A stretch of 64,000 bases of DNA, from the NCBI GenBank assembly GCA_963210315.1, contig OY723283.1, positions 1,798,001-1,862,000 on the forward strand, read 5' to 3'. Position numbers and translations under genes: made by a program. The stretch comes from Rhynchopus euleeides. Its lineage: Eukaryota; Euglenozoa; Diplonemea; Diplonemida; Diplonemidae. The notes under the pieces are model-generated. The model had not been told where the DNA came from, searched no databases, and saw nothing but the letters and a program-made list of their open reading frames with translations. Positions 21,401 to 33,162 of this stretch are shown piece after piece (position 1 is the stretch's first letter; every line of letters begins with the position of its first letter).

Positions 21401-24400
21401 GCCCTGTTGTGACTGTTGCCGCCTTGTCAGCCATCGCGGTGCCGAGGCGCACGGTGCCTCCATACCCTCATGACACCGCAGGCGGGGCATACACAGCCGC
21501 ACAGCATGGGAGTCCCCTGTGTGAGACGGTAGCAACCCAGACCTTACCCGGGGCGGACAGCCACCCGCCGTTTGAGGTTCTGCAGCTGCCCTCTGTGAGG
21601 CGGGAGAGGTTTAACTTCTACGAGGCGAGGGCTGTGCCGCAGCTCGACACGCTGCCTGTGACGCCGCTGCGGAGGAGGTCCGGCACGCCCCCCTCCCGCG
21701 AGCCGCGGCGCAGCGACACGTCGCCCGTCGGAGGGGGCTGCCCTCCTGACAACGCCGGAGCGATGTACGACCTCCCAGCCACACCGCACACACCCCCGCC
21801 GCGGGCGCAGCGCGGTGGTTCGTTGGAGGGGCGGGACCTCCCTGTTGCGGAGCTCATCGCCACCGCTGCGGCCACCATCGCCATCTCCGAGTCGCGCGAG
21901 CTGAGTGGGTTCGGCTGCAAGCCAGCCGGGGCGGTGGGGGTGCCGGGGCACAGCTCCCCGCCCTCCGACGCCGCAGCCTCCGATGCGGAGCGGCGCGTGA
22001 CAGACTGCGACACCAGCACGGCATCTGCGTTCCGCATCGATGACGACCACCCGTGGGGCGTCGAGTCGGAGGAGGGCCATCTCTCGCCTATGGGTGGGGC
22101 TGACGACTCCCCCACACACGGCGGTGGTGGCGGCGGGGGGCGCCTGCTGACCTTGGAGGATGTGCCGTTCGTCGAGACGACGAAGAGCTTCCAGATGCCA
22201 GACCTGGGGGATATGGAGGACACGGATGACGAGAGGAGGCGGGGCTCGCCGGTGTATCGCGTCCGGCCCGATCAGCGCAGTGTGCTGCGTGGGGCGGTGG
22301 GTGGGCCTCCGTCGGTTGCGGTTGTGGACAGCGTCGTCCCGCCTCGTGCATCGTCTCATGCATCGGTGCCGTGTGAGGGTGGCAGGGGGCGACCAACAGA
22401 GCCAAGTGCTGGAGAGGGTGCGGCCGTGTACGGGGATGGTGGCGATCACATCAGCAGCCGCTCTGTGTGCTCCGTGCTGCTCCAAGAGGGTTCAGAGGAA
22501 GCGGATGATGCCCCGCACGCTGGCTGGGGTGAAGGGGGTGGGGCCGCCGACTCCCGCACCCCTCCCACGCCAGCCCTGCAGCTGCCATCGGGTGCCACGG
22601 CTGCTGCTGTGGATGAGGAGGAGGTGGAGGTGGAGCGGCAGCACACCACCCTCGCCTCCCACCACCCTCCTGCTGGCGGTGTGCAGTTGCCGGAAGGCGG
22701 GGTGGGGTGGGAGGTCGACGAGGAGGAGGAGGAGAGCGAGGGAGATGGTGGCGGTGCTGCTGGACTGCCGCAGCAGCAGCAGACTCAGCAGCCCCCTGCC
22801 GCCGGCGATGGGATGGAGTGGGACGAGGAGGAGGAGGAGGACACTGCCCCTCGCGCTGCTGCTACCACCACCACCGCCGCGACCACCGCCACGCCCGACC
22901 AGGGTGTGATGCAGTGGGACGAGGAGGAGGAGGAGGATGGCGGCACGCAGAACCCTCCTGACAGCACCCCTGCCGCCACCGCCATCACCCCTGTCCAGGG
23001 CGGGATGGAGTGGGACGAGGAGGAGGAAGAGGATGAGGACACTGCCCCTCGCGCTGCCGCCGCCACCACCACCGCCACCGCTACACCTGTCCAGGGCGGG
23101 ATGCAGTGGGACGAGGAGGAGGAAGAGGATGAGGACACTGCCCCTCGCGCTGCCGCCGCCACCACCACCGCCACGCCTGCCCAGGGCGGGATGCAGTGGG
23201 ACGAGGAGGAGGAGGAGGGTGACGACAGGGACCGCAGCAGCAAAGGCGCACCACCTGACTCCGCAGGTCACCAACCCCCCCTGCCGCGTGGCAGCGACGC
23301 CGAAGAAGAAACCATGCAGTGGGACGAAGACGAAGACGAGGATGAGGATGATGACGAGGAGACACGCCCAACACCACTGCAGGAAGCCCCCTCTCAGGGC
23401 ATGCAGTGGGACGATGAGGAGGACGAGTGTGACGAGGATGAGGGCACAGGCAACCGAGACACGGCCGCCGTGCCGTCCGGTGTGCCCCCAAGCCGCACGC
23501 CACCATCCTCTGACAGCAACGACGGTGACGACGACCCCGAGGCAGCCGCACGCATGATGGCCTTCATCCGGGCTGAACTCGCCAAGGGGAAACAGGCTGA
23601 ACCACCAGCGGAGGATTCCGCCCCAGCAAGCAGCGCCGCCAGCAGCAGCACCGCCGATGCAATCCACGACGAGGACTCCCCGGAGCCCCCCGCCCCGCTG
23701 CAGCACAGCAGCTTCCACCGCGACCTGGACCCCAGCGAGCCCTTCATGCTGACGTGGGACACCGAGGAGGAGCTGGAGGGGTCGGGGCTTGGGGCGGCGT
23801 CCGACTCCGACACCTCCTCCAGCAACCCCACCACGCCCGTGAGGCCGTTTGCCCTGGGGGACAGCGTGGTGGCGGAGGGGATGCCGGGCCTGCCGCACCT
23901 CGCGGAGGGCAGGGTGACGGGGTATCACGACGGCGACGGGGGCACGCTGATCGACGTCGAGTTTGCCGAGGGCAGCACGACCCTCCGCCCTGCGTTCCTC
24001 AAGAAGTCCCTCAGCGTATCCACCAGGGGCGTGAGCCCACCCACAGGCACCAGCGGGGCCAGCGGCAGCAGCCCTCTCCCCCCGCGACCCTCCCGTGCCG
24101 CCCAGGTGGAGGCGCGTGAGGAGGTGCGTCCTGCGGCGGCGGTGCCTGCCGTGGCGGTGGAGGCGGGTGTGGTGGATGGCGCAGACGAAGGGGCGCAGCA
24201 GCCGCGGAAGCGGCGGTGGAGTTTCGGGCGGAAGGGCGTGCCGAAGGAGGTGGCGGGTGGTGCCGGGGAGGCCGTGGCGGCGACGCGGAAGACGTGGAGC
24301 ATCGCGTCGGCTATCAAGGAGGCGGAGCGCGGGAAGGGGTCCCCCAAGCAGGGGGAGCCGGTCCTGATCGTGACGGAGGAGGACTCCAAGGTCCGCCTGC

Positions 24401-27241
24401 GCATTGTGGAGGCGGCGGAGGAGGTGGTGCCGCCGTGGGCGCTCGCGACGAAGGCGCAGGTGTCTGCGCAGCTGGCGAGGTTTCGCTCCACGATACGTGC
24501 CGTTGCAGGGGGGTGGGCATGCGCCACCCTGGCGGATGGCTACGTGCAGGGGAAGGGGATGTACTACGCAATCACAGACGAGCGTTCCCCATTCCCTCCT
24601 GGGTACAAGATTGTCTGCCGCCCCCTCGAGGTATGTATCGTATTATTCAACGTGTGTTTCACATTGGGAGGGAGGGCAGTATCGCAGTGTGTGTGTCTGC
24701 CGTTTTTTTGCCGGGGTTTGTTGCCACGATGATTACAAACGAGAAGGCCTGATCGCTGCGGCACCCGTCGCGCCTAGGGGTGCGGCACGCCTGCTGTTCT
24801 GGCTTGGGGTGGTGCCACAGGCAAAACCCCCAGCACGGAGCGGTGCAGCGTCCCGTTTTCCCCGCATGAAGCGCCGATCTGGCGAGCCGGTGACTCCTGA
24901 TGTCCTATCATACACTTGAAATGAGTGGCACACGGCACGGCACAAACCTGCTGGGGTGGGTGGTGTGGTGTGGTGTGGTGGTGTGGTAATAGTAACTCAC
25001 TAGATAGAAGAGAGGATCCCTTTGCAGCAGGGCACTGTGTACAAAACACACCTGCCACCCCTGCTCCAGATGTGACCACTGTCACATGCCTTTGTCTGTC
25101 TTGCCACCACCCTCCCGCACCCCCCCGCCCCTTCTCCACAGGATGAAACGGCAGACCCACGCCGCAACCGATCTGCTTCGCACCTGTCAGTGGAGCCCGC
25201 CGGGGCATCTGGGGCGCACCGCTCTGTGATCCGCGAGATGGACAGATCCCGGAGCCTCTCGCAGACCACGATGGGCAGCGAGCACGAGATGGGGTTCTTC
25301 ACGAAGGGTGTCACCGTGCTGTGCGAAGGCCTGCGGAAGAGCACCGATCTCAACGGGAAGTGCGGGAAGGTGCTCGGGAGGCAGAAGTGCGGGGACCACC
25401 TCTTGGTGCAGGTCGCCTTCGACGGCGTGCTGATGGCTGTGAAGGAGGCCCATCTCCGCCCCGTCTGCGCCGCCGAAGGGTGCACCAACGGGCCCAACTC
25501 GAAGTGTGCCAACTGCACACAGCACTACTGCCTGAAGTGTGCCTGCACCTGCATGGATGCGGAGGCAGAGGAGGCCGCGCAGTGGGTGACAGACGAGTCC
25601 TCCAACTCATGCACCGGGTGCAGCAACCTCTTCACCGTGACGCGGAGGCGGCACCACTGCCGTGCGTGCGGGCATCTGTTCTGCTCGGCGTGCGTGCAGC
25701 AGCGCCAGATGATCGCAGGGTTCAGCACCCCGCAGAAGGTGTGCCAGAGCTGCAGCACCTCCATCTCCCCATCCACGCGGAGCTGGGTGCCGGACAGCGA
25801 GGCCCATGAGTGCGAGCTGTGTTGGGCGGACTTCACGCAGAAGCGGCGCCGCCACCACTGCCGTGCCTGCGGGAATGTCTTCTGCGGAGACTGCTCGTCA
25901 CAGCGAATGCGTGTCCAGGGGTTTGTCATGCCGCAGCGCGTCTGCACGCGTTGCTCCTTCAAGCGTGATACCGACGCAATGCCGATGTCCTCTCCAAAGT
26001 ATGCAGTGCCGAAGGGGTATGACGGGCAGGAGCTGCGCGTCACCCTCCTGATGGCGCAGCTGGATGCCGTCGGATGCACCGATGTGTTTGTGAAGTGCCG
26101 CGCCAAGACAAACAAGAACAAGTGGGTCGGGGATGAGGCGGTGTGGCCCGTGGTGCCCTCCACATGCGAGCCGCAGTGGCATGTCACGCGCCTCTTCGGC
26201 TGCGACATGAGCGAGGTGTCGGCTCTGGAGTTCCGCGTGTGGAACAGCGTCATCGGGGAGAACCAATACGTCGGGGATGCCACGACGCCCCTCTCCTCCC
26301 TCAAGCCTGGCAAGACACTGCAGATCGCGGTGAAGTGCAAGCGGCCCGCCAGCAAGGGGCGTGGCACTGCGATGTTCGTCCGCATCCCCACGATCCCACC
26401 GGATGTCAAAAACGTCTTCCTGGTGCGCCACGGGCAGAGCAGGTGGAACGCCGCCAAGTCTGCCGGCGGCAGCGCTGGGGTGGTGGACCGCCTGAAGGAG
26501 ACGGACCACCCACTCTCGGCACTGGGCTGCGAGCAGGCGGAACACCTGTGCTCGCAGATCGAGGAGACGATGCACAGCACCGAGGAGTCCAGCCTGGGGA
26601 AGCTCTTCTCTGAGGTGGAGATTGTCTATGCAAGCCCCCTGACGCGTGCGACGCAGACAGCCATCATCGGGGTCAATCCTGTCATCCGGGCCACGCGGCA
26701 GAAGCTGCTTCTGACCCGCTACGCCCGTGAGAAGCGCAACCGGGGTGGGCGGGATACCAACGGGAGTGTGCAGGGCGAGGGGATTGTGAAGCGTGTCAAG
26801 ACGGAGACTGACAAGCTGTTCGACGGGCATCCGCCTAATGTTGTGGATTACGACTGCATCGACCCGTCGCATGTCGACCTGAGGTGGTGGAATGACAACG
26901 CGGAGAGTAAGGATGAGTTTAGCGAGCGCCTGCGGGAGCTGGCGAATCTGATCCGCTGGTCGCCGCACCGCAACATCATGATCGTGGGCCACTCGCACTG
27001 CTTCCGCGGTCTGGTCAACCAGCTGATATCTCCGCAGGCGCAGCTGCCCCAAGGGGTGTCCTTCTCCGACCTGCAGCATAAAAAGCTGAGCAACTGCGGC
27101 ATGATGGCCACCGTGCTGGACTTCACACAGCCACACCCACTCATCCAAGTCGACCTTGTGCTGGACACCACCCTCGTGGGCAAGGTGAAGAAGAAGGGCG
27201 ACGAGAGGGAGGACGAGCCTGAGAGTGACGAGGAACAGTGA
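18442..27241 (+). CDS. Giant acidic-repeat / double FYVE / C2 / histidine phosphatase fusion protein
   Basis: Exons 18442-24630 and 25142-27241 join in phase 0 (donor GAG|GTATGT, acceptor CCACAG|GAT) to give about 2,762 residues. Residues 1-1800 are mostly disordered: runs of W-D-E5, Ala/Thr/Pro linkers, and two copies of one block (about 170-325 and 1422-1577). About 1800-1855 (LGDSVVAEG, GTLIDVEFAEG) looks like a Tudor/SH3-type barrel. Exon 2 begins with a second small barrel (GKCGKVLGRQKCG) and a Cys cluster. It then has FYVE 1 (about 2211-2271: WVTD, RRRHHCRACG, KVCQSC) and FYVE 2 (about 2278-2338: WVPD, RRRHHCRACG, RVCTRC), all canonical PI3P-binding motifs. A C2-like domain follows (about 2350-2480). 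A phosphoglycerate-mutase-type phosphatase is last (about 2486-2740) with LVRHGQSRWN, YASPLTRATQTA and MIVGHSHCFRG, so both catalytic His regions are present. Likely an endosomal-membrane phosphatase scaffold. Alternatively it is two adjacent genes. Confidence 0.75.
18951..19418 (+). repeat. Internal 468-bp duplication, copy A
   Basis: By eye this is identical to 22707-23174 (offset 3,756 bp), starting GTGGGAGGTCGACGAGGAGG. It encodes VDEEEEESEGDGGG, a Gln-rich patch and the first W-D-E5 units. Copy A is followed by extra 96-bp units and copy B diverges after GCCACCACCACCACCGCCAC. Identity without silent changes implies a recent duplication or ongoing gene conversion. Confidence 0.9.
19249..19600 (+). 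repeat. 96-bp tandem repeat encoding M-Q/E-W-D-E5 units
   Basis: Four unit starts at 19249, 19345, 19441 and 19537, exactly 96 bp apart, each encoding 32 residues: M(Q/E)WDEEEEEDEDTAPR, an Ala4-Thr3 linker and TPVQGG. Two more unit starts in phase lie in copy B at 23005 and 23101. The units are in frame with the host gene. Confidence 0.9.
22707..23174 (+). repeat. Internal 468-bp duplication, copy B
   Basis: Partner of 18951-19418. It lies in the same reading frame 3,756 bp downstream, so duplication added about 156 residues without disturbing the frame. Confidence 0.9.
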
Positions 27242-28416
27242 GTGAGTGAAAGGCGAGAGGGGGTGGGAGACCCCACCCTACCCCACCCCATGGGGCATGG
27301 GAAACGCAATAAAAGAAACCGCGTGTGCTGTGCGTTTGCAAATGGTTTGCTGCACTCTCTCTGTGATGTGCGTGGGAGGGGGGGGGGGGGCGGGGATGGG
27401 GTACTGGGGGGAGAGAGGGGAGGGGGGGGGAACCACCACCACATTTATTCTTCCGCGTTGGGTTCTTCCACCCTGTGTGTGTGTTGACACCCTCTCTCCC
27501 CCATCACCTGCCCCCGCCCCCCCCCCCCCCCCTGACACCTCCATCCTTGCGTGACCCTGTCCGATTCGATTTGAACAGCTTTTTTTCCGCTCTCCGGGTG
27601 CCTTCCACGGCCCCGAGGAGCTGGGCTTTGTCGAGCCACCCCCCATCCCCCACACACCCAGCCTCGGAGACACACAACCTGCACAACAACGGGCGAAGGG
27701 GGATAAGTCGATTCTCTGCGCCCTTGCCTTTCTCTCCATGACGACCTCCCTTTCACCCGTCTCTGGTAGTGTATACGCCACACACCCCTGCCAGCTGTGA
27801 ACCCGGACTGCAGTGAAAAGCAGTGGGCAACGAACGGCCCTCGAAGGTTCTCAGGGATTCCATCACTCACCCGCCCCCCAATCCCTCCGGAGGAGAGATG
27901 TCAGTGGAAAAACGTGGGGGTTGGGTGGGAGGCAATGTCGAGATCGGATCGAGCGGGAAAAATGGCTGTATTTCTATAGTGTCACGGAGTTGTTGGGGGT
28001 GGGGGGGGGTGGGGGGTGGTGTAGCGGCAAGAGGTTGTTCTGAAGATATGCTTGAGAGATCTCACGTGCGGCAAAACTGGTCTCCCTCCACTCCCCTTTC
28101 CCTGAATCCCCCGACGGAAGCAGCAGCAGCTGTGGGAAGTCAAGAAAATACCCCCTCTCTCTCTCTCACTCGGCCCAAACGAACAGAAATACAGTCAGAA
28201 AGTTGATGGTGGTGTAGGAAAGATTGTGTGTTCAGAACCCAACCCAACACCCAGCTCCCAACCCCCCCCCCCCCCCAACCCGTCTCAGCTTCTTGGTGTG
28301 AGCAAAGGCTTGCTCTCGCAAACCGAGAGTAAACCCCCATCTCTTTTTCTCTCTTTTCCCCACCACAACGCCGCAACTCACCACCCACCCATCTCATCAG
28401 GAGGGCGTGGGCCACC
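27242..28416. other. Spacer between phosphatase-fusion and stress-domain genes
   Basis: An AATAAA word at 27308-27313 lies 67 bases after the stop and may act as a polyadenylation signal. Otherwise the stretch holds G and C homopolymers (27377-27390, 27521-27533, 28260-28276). A pyrimidine tract ending in CATCAG lies just before the next ATG. No gene supported. Confidence 0.45.
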
Positions 28417-30082
28417 ATGGAGGGGACCGTTGCGGAAAACCTTTCGTCTTCTTTCAATGGCACTCTCAACGGCACCCTGAATGCGACCCTCGGGAATGAG
28501 TCGTTCGGGCGGGGCCACATCGACCCCAACACCGAGGGGGCCATCCCTGTGTCGGTGTCTGGGAAGAAGCTGAGCGTGCAGAAGCTGGACTCAGACTTCT
28601 CCCGCCTCGCGGGGCACAGGTCTCGCGAAGGGTTCGAGCGGGACAAGATGCAGATGGACCAGCCGCTTGGGTCCTCAGGCCCGCCCCTGCCTACCAGCCT
28701 GCCATCTGGGCTCTCCTCGACGATGCGTGTGCGGCAGCAGTCGTCTCCGCCGCTCACCCCAGGCGGCGGCAGCCGCGGGAGCACTCCTGTGCACCGGTCG
28801 CTCGGGCGCGGCTCGCTGGTGCCGCACACCAGCCCCGAAGAGATGTTCCCGAATGACGACGCCTTGCAGGAGCTCGAGAGGAAGGACAGGGAGTGGCTCT
28901 CCTACCGAAATGCTGAGCGCCTCCGGCAGGAGAAGGTATATTCCGCAAGCATGTGTGTGCCCTCCCCCATGTTTTTTTGTGCTCAAAAATTGTAATGTTG
29001 TTGTGGCTGTGGCATGCACACCGTCCCGAACACAGGAAGACCTCGCTGCGTATGAGTCGCGGCTTGAGGCGCGGAAAAAGAGCCACTATGTAACGACGCG
29101 TGCGCAGACCCACAGCAAAGAGCACGACTCAGAGAGGCCGCTGATCACAGAGGAGGACAGGAAAAACTTCCGCATCCTCGTCGGGATTGACAAGAAGAAG
29201 GCCAAGGAGCATGCGACGGGGCTCGTCGTAACAACCTATATGTGCAGCCACCAGAGCAATAAGGTCTATCTCTATAACTGCTACAAGAAGAAGTCTGCGA
29301 AGCGCCAGCCGGAAACAGAGACCCACCTGAAGACCATCAGGGAGCAGCTGCTGAAGCTGCGGGGCGGGATGTCCATCGACGTCTCCTGCGAGAATACCAC
29401 GAAGGAGAAGGCGGTGGCCCTCGTCGACAAGGCGCACGACGCCTGTGTCGACCTGATTGTGCTGGGGATGAAGGCGGAGGACAAGACATTCTTCGTGCGC
29501 AAGGTGTCCCCCGGTGTCATCGACAGCTGCCCGGAGGGGAAGGCGGTGCTGCTCGTCCCCCCCCCGGACGCAAACCCGCGCAACCCCGACAGGGGCCGCA
29601 TCATCCTCTTCTGCTACGACGGGACGCCGCACTGCGAGCGCTCGCTGGTCTACCTCGCCCACCTCATCAAGAAGGAGGACAAGGTTGTGGTCTGCACGGT
29701 GGTCACACCGGCGCCGAAGCTCGTTGTCGTTGCGCAGAGCGATGACCGTGCGAGCCTGCAGCCCAATGTGAACTATGAGGCGATTCTTTCCCAGCGTGTG
29801 CAGACTGCGGAGAAGCAGGTTGAGCGTGTGAAGAACCAGCTGGTCGACACGCTTGCGCCAGAGTATGCCACCGCGGAGAACATCGACACAGAGCTCCGCA
29901 TCGTCGACCCGGGCAAGGCGACAGTCGCCGACATCATCATGGAGGTCGCAAAGCACCTCAACGCCGACCTGATTGTGCTGGGGTCGAGGGGCATCGACTG
30001 CTGGCAGAAGGTGGTCCAGGGGGCGGTCACACAGTCCATTCTGCAGACCGCCGCAAAGCGCTCCATCCTGATTGCCCGGTAA
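28417..30082 (+). CDS. Protein with tandem universal-stress-protein-like domains
   Basis: Exons 28417-28935 and 29036-30082 (phase-0 intron of 100 bp, GTATAT...CACAG) give 521 residues. Residues 1-170 are a Ser/Pro-rich, probably disordered tail with repeated N-G-T-L motifs. Residues about 205-345 contain FRILVGIDKKKAKEHATG, then DACVDLIVLGMKAEDKTF and GKAVLLVPP. Residues about 350-521 contain RIILFCYDGTPHCERSL, NADLIVLGSRGIDCW, GAVTQSIL and SILIAR. These are the strand-loop motifs of the USP/UspA alpha-beta fold; the second domain has the better nucleotide-binding pattern (GSRG then GAVT). Domain pairs of this kind are common in USP proteins. The ligand and stress cannot be inferred. The ATG has a favourable CCACCATGG context. 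Confidence 0.75.
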
Positions 30083-31942
30083 CGGCAACTCCGTTGTGCT
30101 CTCTGTTCATCCACGTCTTGTGATCCGAAGCGTCGGGAGAGAGGGCGGGGTGGTGTGGGGTGGTGTGTGTGTGTGTGACAGTGGAGATCACACCAAGAGC
30201 AAGTGCTCGGTGTGTGTCTACACTAATATAAAAAGATTCACGTGTGTGTGTGGGTGGATCGGGCGCCGGGGGGGTGGCACAGGCCCCCCCCCCCCCCCCC
30301 CTTCTTCCCCCCCTTCATTCTGCACTGAGGATGCTCCCTCCCTTCGCCTCGCCTCGCCTCGCCCCCCGAACTGTTCCTTACCCCTGTTTCCCCCTCCAAA
30401 TTCATATTTCCTTCACATATGTGGTTGACTTACACCACCGGGTTGCGACACAGGCAGGTAGTGGCCTGCGTGGCGCACACGCTGCTCAAACAAGCTTCTG
30501 AATACCCTTCAGAGTGAGGACAGGCCTGCTCTTTGCTGTGGCTGTTTGTTATACATACGCATCCCTCCCTGCCATGTATGATGTGGTGCGATTCAGTCGT
30601 AGGGAATACAGTGTGTAGTTCCTCACGCCCTACAGAACCCTCTTTTTGCCCACAGCTTTCGGACACAGCACATGCCGTAACGTAGCACTGGTTCTCGGGA
30701 CAACCTGCATTAACGAGTGAAGGGATGACAACACTCTCTCTGTGCCTTACATTTCTACTTTACACCCCCCCCCCCCCTGTTATGTCCAACACACAAAAAA
30801 ATCCGTCCAAATCGTTGAAGAACGTAGTGGGGGGGTTGGAGGTTCGGAAGCCGCCAGCTGAACAGCATCCCTTCTCTCCCTCCCTGTCGCAACCCTACCT
30901 GTGTATAATACCGTTTTCGACACTTTCTTCTTCGTCTCCCCCCCCCTCCCCGGACTCTGCGTTGCCTCCTCTGCAAAAGAATTCGGACAGTGCGGCTGGC
31001 AGCTCTGTTGGGCTGCGGGCTGCATTGCTCCAACAGGAGTTCAAAAGAAGTGAAATGATGCAACGGATTGCACCACCCCCTCCCCCCCTGTGTCTGGTTC
31101 GGTCGTCTGAAAGTGAATATCACGTGCGCCTGCGTGTGTCTGTATGTGTTGCAGTGGCCCCGGTTTGCGTTCTGCACCGCAAGCGTGAGACTCTACCGCA
31201 TATGACTGCTGCAAAAATTATTCACGTGCGTGCCTGATTTTGATTTAGTATCTGAAGCGGTAAGAGCCACTCCCTGTGCTAAAAGAAGACGGTGCCAATG
31301 GCTGTACAGCACTTCGTGTGCCTACCCGGGCCGCAAGTCGGGGTGCCCTGGCCACCCCTACTTGGTGAGGTGGTAGGGTAGTACGGCACTCGGCATTTCT
31401 ACACTCTAGACCGAAGGCCGGCTCCGCCGGCCGAATCAAAACTCATACGACTGGGGTGCGGGTGTGTGGGGGGGCCGTGGACTAGGGCGCGTAAGAGGGA
31501 CGATGTGGTGGGGGGGGTGGGGTAGGTGGGCAAGGGCAAGAATTCCACTTCAGAACGAGAACACAAAAAAAATGGCACGACCCAAGCCCACAACAACAAG
31601 AGTGGGAACGGAGGGGTGCTCGGAACGTGCGCAAGGTCCCTGCCGGGTGCGGGTGATGTAATGCACGTTCCCCCCCACCCCCACACCCCCTTGGCCTCGC
31701 TCTGCTGATGTGGTGCAGGGGTTCTTCCCTCTTCCCAAAAAAAATGCTGCTAAAAAAACACCCGGGTCCCCTTTTCGTTGCCAGCCCACTGGGGGGGGAG
31801 GGTGGAGGGTGTGCGTTTGTCGGTGGGCGGCGGGGCACCTCCCCCCCACGTGCGAAAAAAAAATGAGTTAGTCCGTTGGGTCAAGCTGTGGCAACACCTG
31901 TCGTCTCCCCTCCCCCCTCCCCCCCCCTCCCTCAAAAAACAC
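30083..31942. other. Spacer with GT-, C- and G-runs
   Basis: Downstream of the USP-like gene there are GT-rich stretches (30150-30260), C tracts (30285-30301, 30766-30777) and mixed sequence. Open frames up to 170 codons (30725-31237 plus) have no recognisable motif. No gene supported. Confidence 0.45.
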
Positions 31943-32391
31943 CTCCGACCAGGGGATAAGATAGGTCTGGTTTTCCGGTTTTCAAAACCAGGGTTTCCCG
32001 GTTCCCGGTTTTCTGGAAAAAAAAAAGGTCGGTCTCATTTTTGGCGGTTTTTTTGTGACTTTGGGACAGTAAAACAGTCAGAAAAAACGCCATAAAAAAA
32101 TAGAAAGTGACCCCATCGTGATCCGCACAGAGCTCAAATAGTCCAAAGAAGTCAGAGAAGCGGAGAAGAAAAAATGGACCTAGCGGGTGGCCCGGTGGGT
32201 GGTGATGCCCTCGTCATGCAGGTCTCTTCTGTTTTGAAGGTGCACACATGGTGGACTCCAGCCACCATGTGTGTGTCCTAAGAGGGAGTCTAAGACTGCA
32301 GTCTGTACTGGAGACGGGAGTCTATTTTCCAGCTAATTTACGCTAAGACTCCCGCTAGTTGAGACTCATGGGAGACACACGGTCACGTGAC

Positions 32392-32436
32392 GGTGTACTC
32401 CAGCGGAGGTAGGGTAACCTCCGCTGGAGTTCACCG
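32392..32436. repeat. Strong hairpin (stem about 20 bp)
   Basis: ACTCCAGCGGAGGT and ACCTCCGCTGGAGT are perfect reverse complements separated by only AGGGTA or so. Outer GGTG/CACC pairs extend the stem with one mismatch. It lies in non-coding DNA within the candidate foldback element. Confidence 0.75.
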
Positions 32437-32859
32437 TGTCGTCTGCCTCTGTGCAGCGTCACTCGGTGCCATCGAATACATGGCGACAGCCCACCAACTC
32501 GAGACAGATCTGCTTGTCTGGAGGGCTGAGACGAGAACACGAACGACTTTCAAGCAGTCTTGAAGGTCGCCAAGCCTATTGGGGGCAACTAACAGATGAG
32601 ATTTGTTTGTTGCCTGTCGTCACAGCTAGGTGCCCATCTCCTCGATAACGGAATGTTTGCAGAGATCTCGTGGACCCTTTGGCCATGACAAGGTCTGTCG
32701 TGCACCCACTCCACCCACAACGCACACCTGTCACGAGTGGTCGCTCCCCCGTCCTCCTCCACCCTGAAGGTTGAACCCTCAAGGACCAGTGATCTCCTGC
32801 TGGCCGGGCTGCGATACAGTGAAGCCTTCCTACTTACAAGCGAATCCAGACTGTAGGGA

Positions 32860-32920
32860 ACAGATGTTCACTACCGTGGCCTCCGGCGGCTGGGGGGCTC
32901 CGCCCCCCAGACCCCCCTGC
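32860..32920. repeat. Dispersed GC hairpin repeat, copy 1
   Basis: About 60 bp beginning CAGATGTTCACTACCGTGGC and including GGGGGGCTCCGCCCCCC, a self-complementary stem. The same block recurs at 35884-35945 and 36055-36114. Confidence 0.75.
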
Positions 32921-33162
32921 GTAAAAACATTGCACCAGACCGGTTTTTTGGCCGAGAGTCCAAACTTTCAAAGCAGCTGCTGCGCCTGCCCCACCAAGCA
33001 GCCTCAGTACGACAGGACGCGCGCAGGCACTGGGCCCTCTCAGATTCTGGGAGGGTTTGCGCGGGTCGCGCGCGCCGAAGGCGCGCGCGAACAATTTTCA
33101 AAACCAGAAAAACCGGAAAACGGCGCCAGAAAAAAAGTCTATCTTATACCCTGCCTCCGACC

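Larger units (their letters stand above)
31943..33162. mobile_element. Candidate 1.2-kb foldback element
   Basis: The left end near 31943-31980 reads CTCCGACCAGGGGATAAGAT, then GGTTTTCCGGTTTTC. The right end near 33109-33162 carries the inverted counterpart: GAAAAACCGGAAAACGGCGC, then TCTATCTTATACCCTG and CTCCGAC. The match is imperfect but extends for about 40-50 bp. The interior contains a fragment of the ~200-bp repeat, a perfect hairpin and a GC hairpin unit, and no transposase. No target duplication was established. Confidence 0.45.

Noticed and set aside
22492-23928. Minus-strand frames rich in Leu/Val/Ser opposite the acidic repeats (also 19029-20513)
   Set aside because: Poly-Ser and Val/Leu runs are complements of GAG/GAC/GCC codon repeats in the + strand gene.
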